A stretch of DNA of 64,000 nt, taken from assembly GCF_928382285.1 (NCBI RefSeq), contig NZ_CAKMSS010000010.1, positions 18,608-82,607 on the forward strand, read 5' to 3'. Below, one piece after another: positions 52,692 through 62,651 of the stretch (its first letter is position 1; the number at the start of each line of letters is the position of its first letter). This DNA comes from Rothia nasimurium (lineage in GTDB: Bacteria > Actinomycetota > Actinomycetes > Actinomycetales > Micrococcaceae). The position numbers were made by a program, and so were the translations under genes. The notes below the pieces were generated by a model, which saw only the letters and a program-made list of their open reading frames with translations, was not told the origin of the DNA and ran no database searches.

Positions 52692-54113
52692 CTATGCAGT
52701 TACTTTGTGGCTGCGCTTCCGTTTTTTACCCTTACCTTGGGAGTCTGCCTCATCCACACCGTAATAGTTAGAGTAGGCACCATTAGAAGAGTAAGCGAAC
52801 CCATAGTAGGTATTACCTAGACCGGTGCGAGGAGCACGGTTGATAACAACACCTATCAACTGAGCATTGACCTTGCGCAAGTTCGCTGCTGCTTCTGCCA
52901 AGTTCTCTTTGCGAGTCTTACCTACACTACCTACTAAAACAACGCCGTCAACAGCAGTTGAGAGGAGCGCCGCATCGGTAACCGGCAGCACCGGGGGGAC
53001 GTCAATAATTACAGTGAACTCAGAAGCGAGTTCCGCGATGAGCTGGCGCATCTTATCAGACCCCAAGAGCTCAGAGGGGTTCGGCGGAATACGACCAGCA
53101 GGCAAGATGAAGAGCTGAGTGTCTTCAAACTGACGAACAGCATCCGCGAGCTCGACCTGACCGGCAAGAACCTGTGTGAGACCAACCTTGGAGTCAATTT
53201 TGAACTTCTTAGCAATGGTTGGGCGACGCAAGTCAGCGTCGATAATAATGACAGGTTCACCCGCGTCAGCCAAAGCACGAGCAATAGAGGCTGAGACAGT
53301 TGATTTACCTTCGCCGGGTTCAGCAGAGGTGACAATAAATGCGCGAGGGGGATTATCAACATTTACAAATCGCAAATTGGTGCGTAGCTGACGGATAGCT
53401 TCCTGCGAGATGTGGTCCTTCTGAGAACGAAGAATATTATCCTCAGAGAGTTCTTCTGAGACAGGCAATACGCCCAAGATACCGGCATCTGCTGCTTTAG
53501 TAGCGTCATCGCGTGTACGTAGTTTGGTGTCTACGGTGCGACGTAGCAAGATTGCTGCCAGAACGAGAGTTAGACCAATCAGAGCGCCAATACCTACAAG
53601 CTTAAATACATTTGGGCTTACCGGAGTTCGGCTAAGAGTCGCATCTTCTAGAGGGATAACTCGTACTGAACTTGATCCCTCTAAATCATTTGCAACTTTT
53701 GCCACCGCCTGCAGGGAGCTGTTAGCAAGCGCCTGTGCATTTTCAGGTGAAGACCCTGTGGCAGATACATTGATAAGGGCTGAGTTCGCATCTACTGAAG
53801 CGTGGAGATTCCCCTGAACCTGGGCGGGGGTGAGGTTCAGTTCAGGGTTAGCTGCCACGATTTCCTCAGCTACCGGACCACTGTTAACAAAAGCCAAATA
53901 AGCTGCAGCTTTTTCTTTTGCTGCTGCTGAGCCTGATATAACGTCACCGATTCCGGCACCGTCACCGACCGTTACATAGCCGGTGGCGTGAGAAGTGTAG
54001 ACCTTAGGCTGAAGCATTGAGTAGCCTAAGCCAAGAAGAGCACCTACGAGAAGCCCCGCGAGGAGAAGTTTCAGATTGACGCGCAACATGCGCATGACAT
54101 CGAGTATGGTCAT
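52692..54113 (-). CDS. Polysaccharide co-polymerase with BY-kinase domain (Wzz/Wzc-like)
   Basis: A 473-residue membrane protein that sets chain length and autophosphorylates on tyrosine. The Wzz domain has TM1 at about 15-33 and TM2 at about 171-191. The cytoplasmic kinase has Walker A AEPGEGKST (264-272), Walker A' IIIDADLRRP (289-298) and Walker B VIIDVPP (368-374). The tail carries a tyrosine cluster Y436, Y437, Y441, Y447, Y450, Y451 and a basic end. Kinase and Wzz are fused, as in proteobacterial Wzc and many actinobacteria. Transcribed leftward, away from rfbA. The LMW-PTP at 28.8 kb is a candidate partner. Confidence 0.94.
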   Translation of the reverse strand: MTILDVMRMLRVNLKLLLAGLLVGALLGLGYSMLQPKVYTSHATGYVTVGDGAGIGDVISGSAAAKEKAAAYLAFVNSGPVAEEIVAANPELNLTPAQVQGNLHASVDANSALINVSATGSSPENAQALANSSLQAVAKVANDLEGSSSVRVIPLEDATLSRTPVSPNVFKLVGIGALIGLTLVLAAILLRRTVDTKLRTRDDATKAADAGILGVLPVSEELSEDNILRSQKDHISQEAIRQLRTNLRFVNVDNPPRAFIVTSAEPGEGKSTVSASIARALADAGEPVIIIDADLRRPTIAKKFKIDSKVGLTQVLAGQVELADAVRQFEDTQLFILPAGRIPPNPSELLGSDKMRQLIAELASEFTVIIDVPPVLPVTDAALLSTAVDGVVLVGSVGKTRKENLAEAAANLRKVNAQLIGVVINRAPRTGLGNTYYGFAYSSNGAYSNYYGVDEADSQGKGKKRKRSHKVTA

Positions 54114-54156
54114 AGGTCACCTAAATATAAATACGAGTAAGAAGAAAACAAATAAA

Positions 54157-54237
54157 CTTTCTTGAGTCTACCAGCGGACCCAACAGACCTCTAGGTTAGG
54201 AAAAACGAGTTCTGGCAGACTTTATAGGTCAAGAAAG
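54157..54237 (-). repeat. Extended inverted repeat in the leader of the BY-kinase gene
   Basis: CTTTCTTGA (54157-54165) pairs with TCAAGAAAG (54229-54237), and AGTCTACCAG (54165-54174) pairs with CTGGCAGACT (54212-54221), one wobble or mismatch. The right arm has an extra 8 nt bulge. A third short symmetric piece, ACCTCTAGGT, lies in the loop. The element sits between rfbA and the kinase start and overlaps the rfbA stop. Confidence 0.5.
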
Positions 54238-55089
54238 CAGTCCCATCAGATAGGCCCCATAGCCACTCTTCACTAGGGGCGCTGCTAGCTTTTCGAGCTT
54301 ATCGTCGCTAATCCAGCCCATACGCCACCCAATTTCTTCGGGTGAGCCGATAGAAAGGCCCTGGCGAGCTTGAACAGTACGGATATAGTTGGTGGCGTCT
54401 GCTAGCGAATCGAACGTTCCAGTATCTAGCCAAGCCGTTCCGCGGGGAAGCACTTCTACCTGGAGCTTTCCTTGCTCAAGGTAGACACGGTTGAGGTCAG
54501 TAATTTCAAGCTCTCCGCGAGCTGAAGGCTTGATATTCTTGGCGTACTCCACCACATTGTTGTCGTAGAAGTAAAGCCCGGGAATTGCATAATCACTCTT
54601 TGGCGTTTCGGGCTTCTCTTCTATAGAGAGGGCCTTAAAGTTGTCATCAAACTCAACAACACCGTAGGCGGTAGGGTCCGCAACCCTATAACCAAAAACA
54701 GCAGCCCCGTCCACGTCATTATATTTACGCAACTGGTTGCCAAGCCCCGGGCCGTAGAAGATATTATCGCCTAATACTAGGGCTGCTGAGTCGTCCCCGA
54801 TATGCTCCTCGCCCAAAATGAAAGCTTGTGCAAGGCCGTCCGGAGAGGGCTGTACCTTATAGCTGAAGTTAACCCCAAACTGTGAGCCATCACCCAGAAG
54901 GCGCTGGAATTGCTCTTGGTCTTGAGGCGTAGTGATAATCAGAATATCCTGAATACCTGCCAGCATGAGGGTGGAAATGGGGTAGTAAATCATCGGTTTG
55001 TCGTAAACCGGAGTGAGCTGCTTGCTGATGCCGAGTGTAATGGGGTGGAGGCGTGAACCTGTGCCACCTGCGAGTAAAATTCCCTTCAT
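54229..55089 (-). CDS. rfbA: Glucose-1-phosphate thymidylyltransferase
   Basis: Makes dTDP-glucose, the first step to dTDP-L-rhamnose. The 286 residues begin [20 protein letters not shown], then [48 protein letters not shown] and [14 protein letters not shown]. The ATG at 55089 is directly preceded by GGGGG; an upstream start at 55116 adds nine residues outside the family. Divergent from rfbB across 82 bp. GC-rich core-like codons. Confidence 0.96.
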   Translation of the reverse strand: MKGILLAGGTGSRLHPITLGISKQLTPVYDKPMIYYPISTLMLAGIQDILIITTPQDQEQFQRLLGDGSQFGVNFSYKVQPSPDGLAQAFILGEEHIGDDSAALVLGDNIFYGPGLGNQLRKYNDVDGAAVFGYRVADPTAYGVVEFDDNFKALSIEEKPETPKSDYAIPGLYFYDNNVVEYAKNIKPSARGELEITDLNRVYLEQGKLQVEVLPRGTAWLDTGTFDSLADATNYIRTVQARQGLSIGSPEEIGWRMGWISDDKLEKLAAPLVKSGYGAYLMGLLS

Positions 55090-55150
55090 ACCCCCATTCT
55101 GGCATGAACACCACATTTTTTGGGGCTAGTAGAAACCCAAAATAAGGTGA

Positions 55151-56169
<1,019 letters not shown>

Positions 56170-56170
<1 letters not shown>

Positions 56171-57597
56171 TGCCTAAAGAATTAGCCGTTCACACAACGG
56201 AGATTCCGGGCCTGCTCGTTATCGATATTCCGCAGCACGGCGATAACCGCGGCTGGTTCAAAGAAAACTGGCAGCGCGAGAAAATGGTTGCCGCTGGTCT
56301 ACCGGACTTCGGCCCTGTACAGAACAACATTTCCTTCAACGCAACAGCAGGTACCACCCGCGGCATTCACGCTGAACCCTGGGATAAGTTCGTTTCTGTT
56401 GCTACCGGTCGCATTTTTGGTGCCTGGGTTGACCTGCGTGCCGGTGAATCCTTCGGTAAGACCGTCACTGTAGAGCTTGGCCCCGATACCGCTGTTTTTG
56501 TTCCCCGCGGGGTAGGTAACTCCTTTCAGACTCTGGAAGACAACACCGCCTACACCTACCTGGTGAATGACCACTGGTCAGCAGATGCCCAGGGGGAGTA
56601 CTCCTTCCTTAACCTTGCTGATGAGACAGTAGCAATTGACTGGCCGATTTCTCTGGATCAGGCAGAACTTTCTGAGAAGGACAAGAACCACCCCCGGCTT
56701 GCTGATGTAGAGCCCCTTACTCCGGCTCCCTTGCTGGTGGTTGGTGCTAACGGGCAGCTGGGGCGTGAGCTGGTCAAGCAGCTTGAGGCCTCTGGCACCC
56801 CCTATATCGCCACGACTCGTGCGGAGCTTAATGTGGCACGTCCTGAGAGCTGGGTTAATGCCTACCGTTGGCGTTCACTGCGTGGCATTATTAACGCAGC
56901 AGCCTACACGGCAGTTGATCAGGCTGAGACTCCTGAAGGGCGTGCGGACGCCTGGGCTGCCAACGCAACTGGTGTTGCGGCCTTGGCACGGGTCGCAGAT
57001 GAAGCTGGCATCCCACTGGTACATGTCTCTACTGACTACGTTTTTGATGGTTCCTTACCGCTCGGTGAAGAATACACAGAGGACGCCCCAGTAGCTCCTC
57101 TGGGCGTGTACGGCCAGTCAAAGGCTGCCGGTGAGATGGCCGTCCGATCGGTACGCCGCCACTATATTGTGCGTACCTCCTGGGTGATGGGCGATGGCAA
57201 GAACTTCATTGAAATCATGAAGTCCCTGGCAGAGCGTGGCGTGAACCCCACCGTAGTTTCTGACCAGCATGGCCGCCCTACTTTTACAGAGGATTTGGCT
57301 GGAGCGATTGTGCATTTGATCGAGAAGAACTGCGAGTTCGGTACTTACCATGTCTCTAATACAGGGGCAGTGTTGACATGGGCTGACTTAGCGAAAACTG
57401 TTTTTGAGCTGATGGGTCACTCAGCGGACAGGGTAACTCCTGTGACTACAGCAGAATACTTTGCAAAGGCAGAACTATTTGCGCCGCGCCCTGTTAACTC
57501 AGCTATGGATCTTTCCAAAATTAGTAAAACCGGTTATATTCCAAAAAACTATCATGAAAGCCTTTCTGCTTATATCAATCGCACGTGTGAAAAATAA
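56170..57597 (+). CDS. Fused dTDP-4-dehydrorhamnose 3,5-epimerase / reductase
   Basis: A 475-residue bifunctional protein. Residues 1-185 form an RmlC-like cupin (LLVIDIPQHGDNRGWFKENW, TTRGIHAEPWDKFVSVATG with a His-Asp pair, GVGNSFQTLEDNTAYTYLV). Residues ~188-475 form an RmlD-like SDR (LLVVGANGQLGRELVKQL, INAAAYTAVDQAE, HVSTDYVFDG, GVYGQSKAAGEMAV, TSWVMGDGKNFIEIM, GRPTFTEDLAGAIVHLI). These would be the last two steps to dTDP-L-rhamnose in one chain, an arrangement known in some actinobacteria. The last ~50 codons become AT-rich, approaching the edge of the block. Confidence 0.92.
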
Positions 57598-57625
57598 TTA
57601 AGATACATACTGAGGAGTGCTTGAT

Positions 57626-58486
57626 TTGCTATCAAAATCTGTTGTAATAGCCCTGTCTGATTCGCCTCGGCTTGAAGGGTTTCAAAAGTCTAATTGGGGA
57701 GTTGAATTCAGTGTTTTTGATGCTGTAGACACTCGTGATGGACACATTCCCAAAGACTTTAATATAGAAGTTTATCGTCTCCGCTCTTTACGTGATCCGC
57801 ACCCCGGTGAAATGGGATGTGCAGTAAGTCATTATCGTGTCATTAAAGAGTTTGCTGAGGAAGTTGGTGAAGATGAAGATTTGATGCTCGTGGCAGAAGA
57901 TGACGCAAGACCTGTCAAGGGTTTCCATATAATGCTTGAAGAAATCCTTCAGTCATCGCAGAGTAAGGAAATAGTTCTTCTTTCTGAGCCAATTTTTGGT
58001 TCCCTTAAGAATTTGAAATACTATGCAATGTCGCTTCTTTCCGAGAAAATCGGCTCGGATCGCAAAATGGGGCATTATGCTGATAAAATAGCTGGAACGG
58101 GTTTATATCTAATTTCCCGCGGGGCTAGTAAAAAATTTGTTTCTCAGGTTGAAAAAGCTAAAGGGGTTAGCTGGGCTGCAGATGACTACAATACGGATTT
58201 AACTGGAACTTCTTTCGTCTCACCTTATCAGGTGATTGATTTGAAAGTAGTGCGCCCTGGGTTGGCGGATTGGGAAGGTGAGAGTACAATCCATGAGCCT
58301 GAAGGGTATGAAAAATTTAAGCAACGGAAGCTTGAAGAGCATAGCACTTCACATTCGGGTCTTAAATCACTGATGGTGAAAGCCAAGTCCAAAATAAGCC
58401 TAACTAATATAATTTTAGCTAAAAACCTTTTTATTATTTCTGCTAAAGACTTGAGGGGACTCCTTTTGTCTCGGTGGGCTCGTTAA
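57626..58486 (+). CDS. Family 25 glycosyltransferase
   Basis: A 286-residue LPS-type GT25. VVIALSDSPRLEGFQKS at the start, EMGCAVSHYRVIKEF (the conserved 'GCx-SH') and LMLVAEDDARPVKGF (EDD metal motif) identify it; later AGTGLYLISRGASKKF fits. The TTG at 57626 is preferred because GAGGAG at 57612-57617 lies 8 bp upstream; a GTG at 57617 would overlap that ribosome site. It is AT-rich, contrasting with the rml genes before it and rplY after it. Likely adds a hexose branch to the island polymer. Confidence 0.88.
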   Translation: MLSKSVVIALSDSPRLEGFQKSNWGVEFSVFDAVDTRDGHIPKDFNIEVYRLRSLRDPHPGEMGCAVSHYRVIKEFAEEVGEDEDLMLVAEDDARPVKGFHIMLEEILQSSQSKEIVLLSEPIFGSLKNLKYYAMSLLSEKIGSDRKMGHYADKIAGTGLYLISRGASKKFVSQVEKAKGVSWAADDYNTDLTGTSFVSPYQVIDLKVVRPGLADWEGESTIHEPEGYEKFKQRKLEEHSTSHSGLKSLMVKAKSKISLTNIILAKNLFIISAKDLRGLLLSRWAR

Positions 58487-58595
58487 GGTTTTATGCTACA
58501 TAAGCTGAATGTGTGAGTCGGTGGTTTGTGGTGACCTAAAGAACTTGATTGTTTACTTGTATTCTGCCTTAATTTGCGTAATAATTACTATTTGT

Positions 58596-58694
58596 GCCCT
58601 AGGCGCATAAAGCCAAGGCAGTGGAATGCCGGTGGGAAACCCCGGTAGGTCCGGAACTGACGGTGGCTGGTTAGAAATCGATTTCTGGCGCCAG
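58596..58694 (+). ncRNA. Structured leader upstream of rplY, cobalamin-riboswitch-like core
   Basis: The stretch contains GGCA-GTGGAA-TGCC, CCGGTGGGAAACCCCGG and AGGTCCGGAACTGA in order, then the hairpin AGAAATCGATTTCT (58673-58686) flanked by CTGG/CCAG. The order GGAA, CCGGTGnGAA, then CC-G-ACTG resembles the conserved core of cobalamin riboswitches, though it is short and lacks the exact GCCACTG. A candidate TTGTAT/AATAAT promoter lies at 58557-58585. An r-protein autoregulatory leader is an equally likely alternative. Confidence 0.35.
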
Positions 58695-58746
58695 TTCACT
58701 ACACCACTTGGCGCATCGACAACTAACCACAGAAAGGATGGCCCTC

Positions 58747-59370
58747 ATGTCAGAGACCATCAAGATTTCCGCAACCGTCCGCACCGACTTCGGTAAGGGC
58801 TACGCCCGCCGCATCCGTATGGCCGGTGACATCCCCGCCGTCATCTACGGCCACGGTGAAGAGCCCAAGCACGTTGTACTTCCCGGCCACGCAACCACCC
58901 TGGCAGCCCGCGTCCCCAACGCTATTCTCGACCTCGACATCGAAGGTGACTCACACCTGGCCATGATCAAGGACATCCAGCGCCACCCCATCCGCCCCGA
59001 ACTACAGCACATCGACCTGCTGACCGTTAAGCGCGGAGAGCGCGTTGAGATCGAGGTTCCCGTACACGTTGAGGGTGAACCCGCCGTTGGTGCCGTTGCA
59101 AACCAGGAAGAAACCGCTCTGCTCGTTGAAGCAGACGCTCTGAAGGCTCCCGAAGCTCTCGTTGTTAACATCGAAGGCCGCGAAGCAGGCGCCCACGTTC
59201 ACGCTTCTGACGTTGAACTGCCCGCCGGCGTTACCCTCGTAGCAGATGCAGAACTGCTGGTTGTTAATATCTCCGAGCCCGAGGAACTCGACGTACCCGA
59301 GGTTGGCGAAGAAGGCGAAAACGCTCCCGAGGGCGCAGAAGCTGACGCTCAGGTAGACGAAGCTAAGTAA
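58747..59370 (+). CDS. rplY: 50S ribosomal protein L25 (general stress protein Ctc type)
   Basis: A two-domain L25/TL5/Ctc protein of 207 residues that binds 5S rRNA. Features: ISATVRTDFGKGYARRIRM, DIPAVIYGHGEEPKHVVLPG, RHPIRPELQHIDLLTVKRGE and the C-terminal beta domain VEGEPAVGAVANQEE..., ending in an acidic tail. The ATG at 58747 has AGAAAGG at good spacing; two earlier in-frame ATGs are less well placed. The usual partner pth follows after a terminator. Confidence 0.95.
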   Translation: MSETIKISATVRTDFGKGYARRIRMAGDIPAVIYGHGEEPKHVVLPGHATTLAARVPNAILDLDIEGDSHLAMIKDIQRHPIRPELQHIDLLTVKRGERVEIEVPVHVEGEPAVGAVANQEETALLVEADALKAPEALVVNIEGREAGAHVHASDVELPAGVTLVADAELLVVNISEPEELDVPEVGEEGENAPEGAEADAQVDEAK

Positions 59371-59396
59371 GCTCTATAGCTACCTCACCTCTTTGT

Positions 59397-59435
59397 AAGG
59401 CCCGTACCGTAGTCAACGACGGTGCGGGCCTTCTC
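59397..59435 (+). terminator. Rho-independent terminator after rplY
   Basis: A 14-bp stem AAGGCCCGTACCGT / ACGGTGCGGGCCTT with one G:U pair and an 8-nt loop, followed by CTCTT. Confidence 0.82.
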
Positions 59436-59495
59436 TTAGCTCGATAGACTCTTTACATGCTTACCGCATTCTTGCGCCGTAGGAAGGGCGAAAAT

Positions 59496-60077
59496 ATGTC
59501 AGATGCTTGGCTTATCGTTGGTCTGGGTAACCCCGGCCCCGAGTACGCTGCAACCCGTCACAACATTGGGCAGATGGTGCTCGATGAGCTCGCAAACTCT
59601 GTAGGCGGTAATTTCAAGAAGCACAGTAAGGCACGAGCCCAGGTGCTCGAAGGACGCCTCGGTGTAGGGGGTGCGAAAGTTGTGCTAGCTAAGCCCCTGA
59701 CCTATATGAACGTATCGGGTGGCCCGGTGTCTGCGCTGGCTCAGTTCTACGGCATCGACCCTGAAAAGATCATCGTGGTGCACGATGAGCTTGATATTCC
59801 TTTTGATTCCATCAAACTAAAAATCGGTGGGGGAGAAGGTGGCCATAATGGCCTGCGTGATATTACCAAGGCTCTGGGCACCAAGAACTATTACCGGGTT
59901 CGTACCGGGATTGGCCGCCCTCCGGGGCAGATGCAGACCGCTGATTTTGTGCTGAAGCCTTTTACCACAGCGGAGAAGAAAGATTTGCCCTTCCTCATTT
60001 CTAATGCAGCAGACGCTACAGAAATGTTGATTAAAGAGGGACTGCTGGCTGCCCAGCAGCGATATCACACACAATAG
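59496..60077 (+). CDS. pth: Peptidyl-tRNA hydrolase
   Basis: A 193-residue enzyme releasing tRNA from stalled peptidyl-tRNA. N12 in [11 protein letters not shown]22 in TRHNIGQM (catalytic), YMNVSGG (second Asn) and VHDELDIPF (catalytic Asp) are present, then [13 protein letters not shown] and GIGRPPG. The ATG at 59496 has AGGAAGGG 8 bp upstream. An upstream ATG at 59457, just after a TAGACT box, could give a leaderless alternative start. It is followed 12 bp later by an AT-rich acyltransferase, where mfd is found in some relatives. Confidence 0.96.
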   Translation: MSDAWLIVGLGNPGPEYAATRHNIGQMVLDELANSVGGNFKKHSKARAQVLEGRLGVGGAKVVLAKPLTYMNVSGGPVSALAQFYGIDPEKIIVVHDELDIPFDSIKLKIGGGEGGHNGLRDITKALGTKNYYRVRTGIGRPPGQMQTADFVLKPFTTAEKKDLPFLISNAADATEMLIKEGLLAAQQRYHTQ

Positions 60078-60088
60078 AAAGGAACGCG

Positions 60089-61141
60089 ATGCATAAAATC
60101 TCTTCACCCTCTACACCTCTCACACTGCGAGAGGCAATCCTTCAGTCAAAAAATTCTCTTAATTTTATTCGTTTTATTTTAGCGGCATTGGTTATTTGGG
60201 GTCACGCTTATCCGTTGACAAGCGGCGTAAGTTCTCGGATGGAATTTATTTCTGGGATGGCTGTTAATTTATTTTTTTGTATATCTGGCTTCCTTATCTT
60301 GGCCAGTGCGCAGCGAGTTGGGCCTTTATCTTATCTATGGAGAAGGTTTCTAAGAATATTCCCTGGGTATTGGGTATCTCTTTTCTTTGTTATTGTTGTG
60401 GCTGTTCCCATCTCTTATCTGCTGGGAACATCTCAATTCGCTTGGGATACAGAAAAGAGTTTAGGTTACTTTTGGGAGAATTTTAATCTCTATAATCTTC
60501 AATTTGCTATTGAGGGAACTCAAATCGGTCTCCCTTACCAGGCATGGAATGGTTCTACTTGGACCCTCTGGTATGAATTTGTAGCATATCTCTGTCTCAT
60601 CCCGCTGGCTTATTTACCCTATGTTAGAAATTTTCAGAGAGTCACTATCACTGTTGCTTTTGTGGGAAGTCTTTTAATGTACCCTGTATTAGATGCTGCG
60701 GACGCAACCACCACTATGTATTGGAGTTTTGCCCGTCTGGTGCCAATGTTTCTTGCTGGTTCACTGCTTTATGTTTGGGGTGATTATATTAAAGTTAGAA
60801 AACCTTTAGTAGTTGTTGCAGTAGTTTTGACAATTATTCTTCATTATTTTGATAATGTATATCTTATGAACACCCTGCACTTAATTTTTGCCTATGGTGT
60901 GCTGGGGCTAGCCGCAATTCTTAAGATTTACTGGGGGTATAAAAATGACCTGTCCTATGGGGTTTATATTTATGCCTTCCCTGTGCAACAGCTTTTTATT
61001 GCAGCAGGAACCGCCAGGTATGGCATCGCGATTAATACTTTTCTAACACTGGTTGTTGCGATGGGTCTTGCGTACCTGTCGTGGAATTTAGTTGAAAAGC
61101 CCTCTTTGAGTCTAAAAAGACTGTTGCCAACTCATCGGTAG
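60089..61141 (+). CDS. Acyltransferase 3 family membrane protein
   Basis: A 350-residue membrane acyltransferase with about ten helices: LNFIRFILAALVIWGHAYPL (conserved FIR..aA..V..gHa), AVNLFFCISGFLILASAQR and WRRFLRIFPGYWVSLFF. It has the OafA/NodX pattern. Strongly AT-rich against the flanking pth and sufS genes, so it looks inserted between them. It probably shares transcription with pth (ribosome site GAAAGGAAC). Substrate unknown; O-acetylation of the island polysaccharide or peptidoglycan is plausible. Confidence 0.9.
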   Translation: MHKISSPSTPLTLREAILQSKNSLNFIRFILAALVIWGHAYPLTSGVSSRMEFISGMAVNLFFCISGFLILASAQRVGPLSYLWRRFLRIFPGYWVSLFFVIVVAVPISYLLGTSQFAWDTEKSLGYFWENFNLYNLQFAIEGTQIGLPYQAWNGSTWTLWYEFVAYLCLIPLAYLPYVRNFQRVTITVAFVGSLLMYPVLDAADATTTMYWSFARLVPMFLAGSLLYVWGDYIKVRKPLVVVAVVLTIILHYFDNVYLMNTLHLIFAYGVLGLAAILKIYWGYKNDLSYGVYIYAFPVQQLFIAAGTARYGIAINTFLTLVVAMGLAYLSWNLVEKPSLSLKRLLPTHR

Positions 61142-61174
61142 TTTGTATGTTCGCAAAGAGCCATACAGATGCAC

Positions 61175-61204
61175 TTGACTGCTGGTAGTCATACCTAACT
61201 ACCA
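61175..61204 (+). promoter_or_regulatory. Possible promoter/operator before sufS
   Basis: TTGACT (61175-61180) is followed by an inverted repeat TGGTAGT-N8-ACTACCA (61183-61204) in the 136-bp gap before sufS. The repeat sits where an operator would cover the promoter, but no good -10 box is at standard spacing. Confidence 0.3.
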
Positions 61205-61277
61205 ATTCTGCCCCGCAGGGAATAGGCTAGAAAAACATGCCGTTATACCAGGCGTACCCAACGGAAAGGCAAAGACA

Positions 61278-62585
61278 GTGGCTAGCAGCTACCGCACCCC
61301 AGCCGGGGCAGAGCTCACCAACGAACTCGTCACCGAACTTCGCAAGGACTACCCCATCCTCAACCGCGAGGTCATCGGCCACCCCCTGGCCTACCTCGAT
61401 ACCGGTGCGACCAGCCAGAACCCCCTGCAGGTACTTGACGCTGAACGCAACTACTACCTTGGTGCCAACTCGGCCGTCCACCGCGGTGCCCACACCCTTG
61501 CCGTTGATGCTACCGACGCCTTCGAGGACGCCCGCCGCACCGTAGCCTCCTTCATTGGCGCCGCAGAAAACGAGCTGGTCTGGACCTCCAATGCCACCGA
61601 AGCCCTCAACCTGCTCACCTACTCCTTCGGCAACGCGTCCGCCGGAATCGGTGGGGACGCCGCCACCCGCTTCGCGCTGGCAGAGGGCGACGAAATCGTC
61701 ACCACCGAGCAGGAACACCATGCCAACGTCATCCCCTGGCAAATCCTGGCTGCCCGCACCGGTGCAACCCTGCGCTACATCCCCGTTACCGACCAGGGGC
61801 TCATTGACTACGAAGCTGCCGAGAAAATCGTCACCGACCGCACCCGCATCCTTGCTTTCACCCATGTCTCAAACGTCGCGGGCTCTATCACCGACGTGGA
61901 CTTCATGGTCACCCTGGCTAAGAAGGTCGGAGCTCTGACGGTGCTGGATGCCTGCCAGTCAGTGCCCCACATGCCCGTTGACGTGAAAAAACTCGGCGTA
62001 GACTTCGCAGCTTTCTCAGCCCACAAGATGCTGGCCCCCACCGGTATCGGTGCCCTCTACGGCCGTAATGAGCTGCTTGAAGCCATGCCCCCCTTCCTTA
62101 CCGGCGGCTCCATGATCACCAAGGTCACCATGACCGAAGCAGAATGGATGCCCGCCCCCATCAAATTCGAGGCAGGCACCCAGCGGGTCTCCCAGGCCGT
62201 CGCCTGGGCCGAAGCCGTACGCTACCTACAGCACCTTGGCATGGAGCAGGTGCATGCCTGGGAATCCAAGCTCGGCCAGCTCCTCGCCGAAGGCGTAAGC
62301 TCAATCCCCGGCGTCCGCCTCATCGGCCCGGCAGCAGGCCAGCCCCGAGCCGGACTCACCTCGGTACACGTCGAAGGCGTGCACCCCCACGACGTCGGCC
62401 AGCTCCTCGACGAAAAAGGTATCGCCGTGCGCGTAGGCCACCACTGCGCCCAGCCCCTACACCGGGCTCTTGGCATCACCGCCTCAACCCGCGCCAGCGC
62501 CTACATCTACAACACCACCGACGACGTAGAACGCTTCATCGAAGAACTCGCCAAGGTACGCAGCTACTTCGGCTACACCGACTAA
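61278..62585 (+). CDS. sufS: Cysteine desulfurase, SufS type
   Basis: A 435-residue PLP enzyme that takes sulfur from cysteine for Fe-S clusters. LAYLDTGATSQNPLQVLDAE, AVHRGAHTLAVDATDAFE, TTEQEHHANVIPW, the PLP lysine K250 in SAHKMLAPTGIG and the persulfide cysteine C390 in VRVGHHCAQPLHR mark the group II SufS family. GTG start with GGAAAGGC upstream. Its scaffold/sulfur-acceptor partner sufU follows. sufBCD are not in this window. Confidence 0.95.
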   Translation: MASSYRTPAGAELTNELVTELRKDYPILNREVIGHPLAYLDTGATSQNPLQVLDAERNYYLGANSAVHRGAHTLAVDATDAFEDARRTVASFIGAAENELVWTSNATEALNLLTYSFGNASAGIGGDAATRFALAEGDEIVTTEQEHHANVIPWQILAARTGATLRYIPVTDQGLIDYEAAEKIVTDRTRILAFTHVSNVAGSITDVDFMVTLAKKVGALTVLDACQSVPHMPVDVKKLGVDFAAFSAHKMLAPTGIGALYGRNELLEAMPPFLTGGSMITKVTMTEAEWMPAPIKFEAGTQRVSQAVAWAEAVRYLQHLGMEQVHAWESKLGQLLAEGVSSIPGVRLIGPAAGQPRAGLTSVHVEGVHPHDVGQLLDEKGIAVRVGHHCAQPLHRALGITASTRASAYIYNTTDDVERFIEELAKVRSYFGYTD

Positions 62586-62651
62586 GAGACACCACAGCAA
62601 TACAATGGGTAGGCTCCGCCAGCGACCCACCCTGAAAGAAGGACACCGAAT

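Noticed and set aside
58596..58694. SRP RNA or RNase P RNA in the rplY leader
   Set aside because: AGGTCCGGAA recalls the SRP domain, but the following GGAAGCAGC tetraloop region is missing, and RNase P conserved regions are absent and the length is too short.
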